From VXYL01 sp963666465 (lineage in GTDB: Bacteria; Pseudomonadota; Gammaproteobacteria; Pseudomonadales; Azotimanducaceae), in the NCBI GenBank assembly GCA_963666465.1, contig OY762824.1:3968001-4032000 (forward strand): a stretch of 64,000 bases of DNA, given 5' to 3'. The number at the start of each line of letters is the position of its first letter. Position 1 is the stretch's first letter. Position numbers and translations under genes: made by a program. The notes beneath the pieces are model-generated. The model was not told the DNA's origin and searched no databases. It worked only from the letters and a program-made list of their open reading frames with translations. This document shows, one piece after another, positions 23,528 through 33,000 of the stretch.

Positions 23528-26500
23528 GTGACTTCCTTTCCCGCGCAAGCGGTTTCGTGCTGCAGCTTCTCGGCGGCGGCACCATGGAAATCGTCCTGCT
23601 CATCGTGCTCGCGATCATCGCGCTGGTGCTCCTGGTGCTGGCTGTCTGGCTGCTCTGGAAGCTGCTGGGCCTGCTCGGCAAGGGCGTCCTGTGGGCCGCC
23701 TCGCGCGGCAGCGGCGCCTGGCGCGAACGCTCGAAGACGCGTGCCGAGGCACGCGCCACCGCGCCGCCGGGAGTTTCCACCGGCTGGAGCGCGACCGGGC
23801 GGCTGAGCCTGCGGAAGGCATTGATGGAAGCGCGCCGGCTCACGGACGGCGACGCGCTGCGGATCGTCGTCGTGGACGGCGACGGCGGCGGCAACCTCTG
23901 CCGCAGTCTTGGCCTCTCGCCGCCGGGCGCCGGCGCCATCCGCCTCGCGGCCGGCGGCGACGTCGTGCTGATCGACGCTTCGTCCGCCACTCGGCGCGAC
24001 TTCCGGCGCCTCGCCGGAGCGCTTCCCTGGCGCCGTCCGCTGGACGCCATCGCCGTGCTGGTGGACGCCGAGGGCATCCCCCGCGAGGCGATTTCCCGGG
24101 CCGCCGCGCTGGCGCGCGCGATCGGCATGCGGGTGGCAGTGCATTTCGTGCTGCCGAGCGCCAGCAAGGCGGCGGCCTGGCGCATCATCGACGCCAACAG
24201 CGGCGATGCCGGGCAGGTGACGGCAGACCTCGGCGGCGACACCGTGCGGCAGTGGCTCGGCGGCGGTTCGCGCGAGGGGCTTGACCGTCTCGCGCTGGCG
24301 CAGTCGGGAGGCCTGCCGGCGGCGCTCGACAGGGCCCGCTCGGTGGCGCCGTCGGCCGTGCTCGACGTGGCGTCGCTCAGCTTCGGCGGCGCCGGGCTGC
24401 GCGGCGCCGCGGCGCAGACTGCGGAGCGCACCCGTCCGGCGGCGGCGCCTGGCCTGTGGACCTGGGCTTCGCTGGGGGTGTTCATCGTCGGCGCGGCGCT
24501 GGCGGCGCTGGCCGCCACGGTGTCCGTGGACCGCGCCATGCAGCTGCGCGCGGCGGTGCAGGCGGCGGGTCGCGAGGCGGCTGTGCCCTGGTCGGTGGAG
24601 GGGGTGCCGACGGTGCCGAGCGCCGGCCGCATGCGGCACATCGCCGATGTCGCCCGCCGGCTGTCCGACGTCTCCGGCTTTTCCCCGCTGACGCCGGCCG
24701 CGCCGCTGGTGCCGAACTCCGGCGCGCCGCGCGAACTGGCGTCAGGTTTCCTGGAGAGCTATCTCCTGCGCCCGCTGGCGGCGGCGCTGGAGGTTGACGC
24801 CGCGCGTCGGCTCGAGCCTCGCGACGAGCCCCAGGGGTGGATCAACGACGCGCGCGTGGTCGGGCAATGGGTCACCGCCTGGGAGGGGCTTTCGGACGAT
24901 CCCCGCGAAGTGGACCTGCGGACCTTGCTGGCAGACGCCTTTGGCGGCACGCCCATGTCGTGGCCAGACGGCCTCGACGAGGCGCTGCACGATGTCGGCA
25001 CGATCCCTCCGCGTCCCGGCGCCGGCGGCCTCGACGTGGACGGCATCACCGAGTATGCGCGCGCGAGCTTCATGGGCACCATGCAGCGCTGGGCCGACAG
25101 CGTGTACACCAACGGCCCGGTGGCCACTGCCGCGCGCAGGGCCAGCGACCGCAGCGCCACGTGGCGAGACCAGCATGCGGCGCTCCTGGAGTTGCGCACG
25201 GCGCTGCAGGATCCGTCGCAGCAGTGGCTGACGGCGGCGGAGGATCGCCCCGACCATGCCTTCGAGCTGCGCGTGCTGGGACAGACAGTCGGTCTCGTGC
25301 TGGTCGGTCAGGTGGCGGTGATCGAGGCGAAGGCCGCAATCAGCCGCATACGCATCGAGGCGCGCGATGCCGCCGAGTACTTCATCCTTCCGTCCATCGG
25401 CCCCCTGATGGCCCGCGCCGGCGAGGGCGGCGGCCCGTCGCTGGTGATGAGCGCCGGCGCGTCCGCATGGCTGGGCTTTCTGGACCGGGTGGCCAACGCC
25501 GGCTTCGGCGAAGTGCCGGCGGCCAGCGTGACGCCGCCGATCGGCCCCGTGCTGCTGGACGTGGGCGCCGTGGCCGAGACGCGCCGCCGACTGCAGGTGT
25601 TCGACCAGTTCTCCTCCAACCTGCCGGCGGAGCTGCCGCCGGCGGTGGCGCAGGACCTCGTGCGCCAGCTGGCGGCGGAACTCACCATCGGCGCCGCCGC
25701 CGACGTGGAGAATGCGCTGCGCCTGGAAAACGACCTCGGCACGCCGGTCACGCGCGCCGAGCGGCGGTCGCGCATGGCGCCGTCGCTCGGCCATCTGGTC
25801 GAGATCGAGGGATGGCTGCGCCAGCGCCAGGCCAACGCCGAAGCCGATCGGGTGACGGCTGCGCGGGCGCGGGTTGCCGGCACGGTGCTGGCGGCAGCCG
25901 CAAGCGTCCTCGCCGACGAGGATCCGGTGGGCGTGCCATTCGATCCGACGGTGGACGGCGATGCGCTGGTGCGGCGTTTCGATCGCGGGCTTTCGCGCGT
26001 GCGCACGATCCACGAGCAGTTCGCGGCGCCGTTCATCGAGGCGGCGCGAGAGGGCGACTCTTGGGCCGCGGTGGACTGGCGCCGCATGGCGGAGGACATC
26101 GAGGCGCATGCCCGGGGCAACGCGGATTCGGCACTCAGCATCATCGAGGGAACGATGCGCGCCTTCGCGGACGATCCGGAGGCCGCATGCGAGGCGCCGC
26201 GCGCGGCAGGGTTCGCGGCGCGCAGCGACTATCTGTCGCGCTCGGTGACGCGGCTGATGGGCACCATGGATCGCGTCTGCGGCGAACGCCGCGATGGTGC
26301 GGCAAGGGACGTGTACGACCGAATTGCCAGCTATTTCGAGGCGCGCGTGGCGTGGCAGTGGCCCTACGCGAACGATCGCCTCGCGCCGGAACTCGGTGCG
26401 AGCACGCTGAGCGCCTTCCTGGCGGAACTGGCGCCGTTCGGCGAACTGGCGACGGTCGTGGACGAGCCGCTGGTGAGCGTGTTCGGCGAGAGCCTCCAGT

Positions 26501-26946
26501 TCTGGACCCTGGACGACAACGGCGCCGCCACGGTGCGGTTCCGCCTCGACTGGCGCACGCGCCCGGAGGACGAGCGGCTGGCGGAGAACGTCGCCGAGAT
26601 CGTGGTGGTCGGCGCCGACGCCGACGCCTCGGGGGTGCGCACCTGGAACTACGGCACGCCGTTCGAGGTGCGGCTGCGGCTGGCGGACAACTCGGCCTGG
26701 CGGTTCCTGCGCGGCGAGGTGGAAGTCGAGGACTGGCTCATCGATTACGACGGCAACGGTGGCCTGCTGCGCTTCCTCGACGGCGTGGGCGGAGGCGGCG
26801 CGGTGACCGTGGAGGCCGAGGTCGTGGACGGCTTTGGCGACCGGGAGCTTCTTCGGTTGACGGGTCGGATCAGCCGCGGCGACGGCGCTCCCCTGCAGGC
26901 GCCGGCCTTCGCCGTGCCGCCGGGGAATGCGCAGGCGAGCCGGTGA
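23524..26946 (+). CDS. tssM: T6SS membrane-complex protein TssM (IcmF-like) with degenerate nucleotide-binding site
   Basis: An 1,140-residue inner-membrane protein. An N-terminal membrane segment (VLLIVLAIIALVLLVLAVWL, residues about 20-42) leads into a cytoplasmic NTPase-like domain. Another helix near 311-335 (WASLGVFIVGAALAALAATV) precedes a large periplasmic part ending in a beta-rich TssM C-terminal domain (FGESLQFWTLDDNGAATVRF). Where IcmF proteins have the Walker A GxxGxGKT this one reads VVVDGDGGGNLCRSLG, without Lys-Thr, while a Walker B-like VVLIDASS and the following RRLAGALPWRRPLDAIAVLV keep family spacing. TssM spans periplasm and inner membrane and docks the baseplate. Loss of ATP binding is tolerated in several T6SSs. 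It overlaps tssL by 4 bp. Confidence 0.75.
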   Translation: MSDFLSRASGFVLQLLGGGTMEIVLLIVLAIIALVLLVLAVWLLWKLLGLLGKGVLWAASRGSGAWRERSKTRAEARATAPPGVSTGWSATGRLSLRKALMEARRLTDGDALRIVVVDGDGGGNLCRSLGLSPPGAGAIRLAAGGDVVLIDASSATRRDFRRLAGALPWRRPLDAIAVLVDAEGIPREAISRAAALARAIGMRVAVHFVLPSASKAAAWRIIDANSGDAGQVTADLGGDTVRQWLGGGSREGLDRLALAQSGGLPAALDRARSVAPSAVLDVASLSFGGAGLRGAAAQTAERTRPAAAPGLWTWASLGVFIVGAALAALAATVSVDRAMQLRAAVQAAGREAAVPWSVEGVPTVPSAGRMRHIADVARRLSDVSGFSPLTPAAPLVPNSGAPRELASGFLESYLLRPLAAALEVDAARRLEPRDEPQGWINDARVVGQWVTAWEGLSDDPREVDLRTLLADAFGGTPMSWPDGLDEALHDVGTIPPRPGAGGLDVDGITEYARASFMGTMQRWADSVYTNGPVATAARRASDRSATWRDQHAALLELRTALQDPSQQWLTAAEDRPDHAFELRVLGQTVGLVLVGQVAVIEAKAAISRIRIEARDAAEYFILPSIGPLMARAGEGGGPSLVMSAGASAWLGFLDRVANAGFGEVPAASVTPPIGPVLLDVGAVAETRRRLQVFDQFSSNLPAELPPAVAQDLVRQLAAELTIGAAADVENALRLENDLGTPVTRAERRSRMAPSLGHLVEIEGWLRQRQANAEADRVTAARARVAGTVLAAAASVLADEDPVGVPFDPTVDGDALVRRFDRGLSRVRTIHEQFAAPFIEAAREGDSWAAVDWRRMAEDIEAHARGNADSALSIIEGTMRAFADDPEAACEAPRAAGFAARSDYLSRSVTRLMGTMDRVCGERRDGAARDVYDRIASYFEARVAWQWPYANDRLAPELGASTLSAFLAELAPFGELATVVDEPLVSVFGESLQFWTLDDNGAATVRFRLDWRTRPEDERLAENVAEIVVVGADADASGVRTWNYGTPFEVRLRLADNSAWRFLRGEVEVEDWLIDYDGNGGLLRFLDGVGGGGAVTVEAEVVDGFGDRELLRLTGRISRGDGAPLQAPAFAVPPGNAQASR

Positions 26947-27002
26947 CATGCCCTGGCCGCCGTCGCGATCCGGCTCGGGTCGCAAGGATGAGGAGTTGTG
27001 AC

Positions 27003-30000
27003 GTGAAGGAACACGCGGAAGGAAAGCGCGACGGGCGCGACAGGGTGGGCGCGAAGGAGAGGCGGGGCACGGCCGCGCTGGCGCTGGCCGTTGCGCTGGC
27101 CCTGTTCGGCGCGGCGCCGGCCAGCGGACAAACAACCCCCGTCGCGGCGTTCGCCTCCTCCACGTCGAGCGTTGACGAGGGCACGGCGACGGCGACGGTG
27201 ACTGTGAACCTGTCGCCCGCACCGACTGGCAACATCACCTTGAACTTCATGCTGGGCGCCGCTGGTACCGCGACCCGGAATGTCAGCACGACCTCTATAC
27301 CGACTGCGGGCGCCGACTTCGCTGTCGAACTGACGGCCGCCACGAGCGTGGCGAGCGCCGACATAACGGTGACGATCACGGACGACGATCGCGACGAGCC
27401 CAACGAAACGGTGATCCTGACGCTGGTGGACGGGACGGGCTACATCGTCGGGTTTCCGTTCACCCACACCCTGACGATCACGGACGATGACGAGCCGGAG
27501 GCGTCGTTCGCCGCCGCCGCCTCGTCCCACGGCGAGAGCGACGGGACGGCGATGGTGACGGTCAGTTTCGACCCGGTGCCCCATGAGGAAATCACGCTGG
27601 CCTACACCTTGGGCGGCACCGCGAGGGAGAACACGGACTACACGGCGGCCGGCACGGTGACAGTGCCGGCAGAGGCAAGCACAGTCGACATTGCCGTGAT
27701 GGTGACTGCCGACGACGAGGAGGAGCCCGACGAGACGGTGATCCTGACGCTGGCGAGCGGGATGGGCTATGCCGTCGGGACGGCGTCGATGCACACCCTG
27801 ACGATCGAGGATGACGACTCCCTGGTTGCATCCTTCGCTGCCGCCACCTCGGCCTACAGCGAGAAAGCCGGGGCGGTGGACGTGATGGTGTCCCTCTCGG
27901 CTGCGGCGCCGTCTGGCGGCACCGTGGTGAGCTATACGGTCGGGGGCTCGGCCGATCCGGGAGACCACGATGCGTCATCGGGTACCGTTACGGTGGCCGG
28001 GGGCGCTACCCAGGCCCCAATTGTCGTGACGATCGTGGACGATACCACCCCGGAGGGCACCCTGCCCGAGACGGTGATCCTGACGCTGACGGAAGGGTCG
28101 GACTACACCGTCGGGACGCAGTCCACCCACACCCTGACGATCGAGGATGACGACCCGATCTCGGCGTCTTTTGCCGTTTTGACCTCAAGCTCACATCCCG
28201 AGAACACCGGGACGGTGGACGTGGTGGTGGACTTCTCGCCTGCGGTGCCGCCTGGCGGCGTCACGCTGAGCTACAGTCTGAGGGGCACGGCGGCCAGGGG
28301 CGACGACTTCAGCGCGCCAACGGTGAAGGCGGGTGTGGGCGTGAGCAGCGTGAATATTCCGGTGATGATCACGGACGACACAGAGGATGAACCCGACGAG
28401 ACCGTGATCCTGACGCTGGAGCCCGGGACGGGCTACAGCGTCGGGGCGCAGTCCACCTACACCCTGACGATCACGGACGACGACGTGCCGGAGGCGTCGT
28501 TCGACGCCGACACCTCGTCCCACGGCGAGAGCGACGGGACGGCGATGGTGAGGGTCAATTTCGACCGGGTGCCCCATGAGGGAATCACGCTGGCCTACAC
28601 CTTGGACGGCGACGCGACGGAGGACACGGACTACACGGCGGTCGGCACGGTGACGGTGGCTGGCGGCAGCTCGTCTGTCAACATCCCGGTGACGATCATC
28701 GACGACGAAGCCCACGAGAAAGACGAAACGGTGATTCTGACGCTGACGGGCGGGACGGGCTACACCGTCGACGTCGGTGCGACGCCCCCCACCCACACCC
28801 ACACCCTGACGATCCAGGCCAACGACCTGCCAGAGGCGTCGTTCAAGGCCCGCGCATCGCGCATCTCGGAGAATGCCGGCACGGTGAACGTGGTGGTAAA
28901 CGTCGATCCGCCGCCGCTTGACAGCATCACGCTGATGCTGATGTACTCGGTGACCGGCAGCGCGACTAGCGCCGATGACTACAGCATGCTGACGGGCACG
29001 GTGACGGTGGCTGGCGGCATCTCGTCTGTCAACATCCCGGTGACGATCACGGACGACGACGTCGACGAGTCTCATGAGACGGTGGTTCTGACACTGACGG
29101 TCGCCGGCAGAGACTACAAGCTCGGCACAAGGCGGGTGCATACCCTGACGATTCGCGACAACGACGTGGATTCATGCGCTCTCGGCGAAGACGCGACGCA
29201 GGGCAATCTGCTGCCGACGGCGGACGCGCATGGCGCCGGCGGGGCCACGCTCGAAGACGACGAGGAGCTGCTGGACGGCGAGGTGCTGCTGAAGGTCCAC
29301 GCCCCCGAGTGCAAAGAAGACGTGCAGTCCTACGAGTTCCGATTCGGCGCGTTCTCGGAGTATCCGTCCGGCTTTTCCGAGCAAGTGCCCCGCTGGAGCG
29401 AGTTGACCTGCGACGGGGTCGTCAACGGCGTGCCCGCAGTCTGCCAGTACAAGCTGATGGGTTTGTCCTATCGGGGCTACCGGGTGGAGGTGCGTGCGGT
29501 CTATCCGGCGGGCAGCAGCAACCCCATCGTGCCAACCTACTATGACGGCGACGGCGGCATCGACGGCGTTTCCGTGCTGCCGAAGACCTCCGCTCCCGGC
29601 TCGCCGTCCAACTTCGAGGTGACTGCTGGAGATGAAACGTTGTTTCTCGCCTGGATGCCGCCGGCCAAAGACGGCGGTGCGCGGATCGTCCGCTACGACT
29701 ACTACTACGACAAGGATGCTGCGACATCCTGCGCTGAGATTTCGGAGAGCGATGCCGGCTGGGCAGACGCCCGCGTGAACCTGGCGCCGCTGGCTCCGGA
29801 CTATCGGGCTGTCGCGGCCGGGCTGGACAACGATGCAGACTACCGTCTCTGCGTTCGTGCCGTAAACCAGGCCGGGAAGATCACCGGGGCCGCATACGCC
29901 GCATACGCAAGGGGAACGCCGCTCGGGGTTCCGCGTGCCCCGTCACGGCTCCTGGTCGCCGTGCGCGATCGCGGTGTGCGTCTGACCTGGGCGTGCGTCG

Positions 30001-33000
30001 CCGCCAATCCCGACGCGGACGGGGCGTTCACCGAAGACTACGAGTACCGCTGGACGTCGCGTGCACAATCGAGTGAATCGAGTGTCGTCTGGCGCCGGGC
30101 CGGAGGCACGTGCAGTGCGGACGGCGAAATGGTCGAGGACATAACGGGCCTCGCCAACGGCACGGAGTACCGCTTCGAGGTGCGCGCCCGCAACGATTCC
30201 GGGCCCGGCGCCCCGATTGTGGTGGCTGCGACCCCTGGACCGGCCCCCAGCGAACCGGCGAACCTGCAGGCGGAGCAGGCCGGCGACACCGTGACGTTGA
30301 CGTGGAACGAGCCGGCGGACGGCGGGCGCGCGATCGTCCGCTATGAATGCGAGTACCGGTGCGAGGTCCCGGTCCTGTCGGGCAGCCAGTGCCCGGCGGC
30401 AGCCGGCACTTGGACCAGCTGTCCCAGACAGCCTGCGCTGCAGACGAGCGCGGCGATCCCGAATCTCAGCGCCGGCCAGCGCTACGGATTCCGCGTGCGC
30501 GCCTGCAACCTGAGCGCGGCCGTTTGCCCGGAAGACATCGACGCCGGCGGCGACGGCACCAGCGCCTGGGCCGTCGCCGATGTGCTCATCGGCGTTGTGC
30601 CGGCGGCGCCCGTGCTCACGGTCGATGTGGACGACCGCGAGGTGACCGTGGCGTGGGATGCGGTGGCGAGCCTGGGCGGCGCGGTGCTGAGCTACGAATA
30701 CCGCTTCGGCGCCGACCCGACGGATCTCGGAACGTGGCGGGTCGTTTCCGGCGGGGGCAGCGCCCGCAGCCTCGTGGCATCCGGGCTCGCGAACGGAACC
30801 GAATATACCTTCGAGGTGCGCGCCACCAACGCCTTCGGCACGGGGGCGGCAGGAATGGCAACGGCCACGCCCGTTGCCGGCGAAGCCAGGGTAACGCTCA
30901 CGGCGACCGGCGGCGAGCGTGAGGTGGTGTTGACCTGGGCGCCGGCGACAGACCCCGCGAGCATCCTGTCCTACGACTACCGTTGGGGACGCCCCGGTTC
31001 GCTCGGCCAATGGCAGTCGGCCGCGCGCGCGACCACCGTCACGGTGAGCGATCTCGGAACCGGCGTCGACTACGTCTTCGAGGTGCGCGCCCGCACCGCT
31101 GCGGGGCCGGGCGAGGTGTCGAGGGCGGCGGCGCGCGCGCTCGAACCCGGAGCGTCGGGCCTTCCCGGCCGGCCCGTAGGGCTGACGGTGGCGACGGCGC
31201 GGGACCGCCAGGTCGAACTGCGCTGGCAGGCGCCGCCGCCCGGCGCGTTCCCGCTGTCGGGATACGAGTACCGCTGGGGCGTGGCTGGCCAGGACGGCAC
31301 GACGTTCGGCCAATGGCAGAGCCTGGCGCCGGTGCTCGGGATATCGGTGTCGGTGCCTGCCAACGGCGTGGCCTATTCGTTCGAGGTGCGGGCGGTGAAC
31401 CAGAGCGGCGCGGGGCCGGCGGCGACGGTGAGCGCCACCGCCGCTGGCGGCACTTCCGCGCCGCTGTCGCTCGTGGCCGCCGCCGGCGACGGCGAGGTCC
31501 GCCTGACGTGGCAGGCGTCGGCGGACGGCGGCGAGGGGGGCCTCGTGACCTACGCCTACCGATATCGTGCCGCTGGCGTGCGCTTCGGGGACTGGATTGA
31601 CGCCGGCACGGAGCCGTCGGTGGTGGTGGCGGGGCTGGCCAACGGCATCACCTACGGCTTCGAGGTGCGGGCCCAGACGGAGGCCGGCAGCGGCCTGGCG
31701 GCGACCGCGGTGGCAACTCCAGCCGATGCGCCGGCGGTGCCGAGCGTGCCTCGGGGGTTTGCCGCCGAAACCCTTGCGAACGGCGCCGTCGGCCTCGCAT
31801 GGCGGGCACCGTCGTCCGACGGCGGCCTGCCGATCGTGCGCTACGAGCTTCGCTGGCGCGTCGGCGAGGGCGACTTCGGCGCCTGGTCCGGCGCCGGCGG
31901 CGTCACCACGGAGAGAAGCCTCGACGGTCTCGTGCTGGGCCAGCCGCACACCTTCGAGGTGCGAGCCGTGAATGCCGTGGGCGCCGGCGATGCGGCCAGT
32001 GCGACCGTGCGCCCTGCGACGCCCCCGGCGGTGCCCGGGAGGCTGGCGGCGGAAGCGGCCCAGGGCGCCGTTGCCCTGAGCTGGATTGCGCCGGAGGACG
32101 ACGGCGGCAGCGCCGTGGTGCGCTACGAGTATCGCTTCGCCGCCAGCGCGGCGCCGTTTGGCCAGTGGAGGGACGCCGGCGCCGCGCTGGCGGTCACCGT
32201 TTCCGCGCTCGACAACGGCGTCGAGCATGTCTTCGAGGTGCGCGCCGTGAACGACCTCGGCGCCGGCGCCGCCGCCCGGGTCACGGCGACGCCGGCGGCG
32301 CGTCCGGGCACGGTTGCGCTCAGCGGCTTCGGTCGCGACGCCGCCGTGCTGCTGCGCTGGCAGGCGCCCCAGGACGATGGCGGCTCGGCGGTGGTGCGCT
32401 ACGAGGTTCGCCATCGCACAACGGGCGGCGAGTTCGTCGAGTGGGCCGTGGCCGGACTGGATCTCGAAAGATCGATCGGCGGACTCTCCAACGACGTCGA
32501 GCATGTCTTCGAGGTGCGTGCCGTGAACGGCGCCGGCGCCGGCGCCGCAGCGACGGTGCGGGCGACGCCGCGCGCCGACAGCGTGCCGGTGGCGCCCGCG
32601 CTTTCGGCGCTTGCCGAGGCGCGCAGTGTGAGACTGGTCTGGGAGGCGCCGGCGGACGATGGCGGCGCCCCCATCCGGCGCTACGAATACCGCTGGCAGC
32701 CGGCCGGGGACGCGTTCGGGCAGTGGTTCTCAGTGGGGCTCGACGCCTCCGTTACCGTTGAGGAACTGATCAACGGCATTGAGTACGTCTTCGAGGTTCG
32801 CGCGGTCAACGACCTCGGCGCCGGCGAGGCGGACAGCGCGAGCGCGACCCCGGCCGACGTTCCCTCGGCCCCGTCTCTGGCGCTGCTCGTCGGCGCCGGC
32901 GAAGTCGATCTGTCCTGGGGGGCGCCCAGCGACGACGGCGGCCTCGCCGTGCTGCGCTACGAATACCGCTGGGGCCAGGAGGGCGCCGACGCCGGGGCGT

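Noticed and set aside
29943..32504. An 853-codon antisense frame across the FnIII repeats
   Set aside because: His/Arg/Gly-rich shadow of repetitive GC-rich coding sequence.
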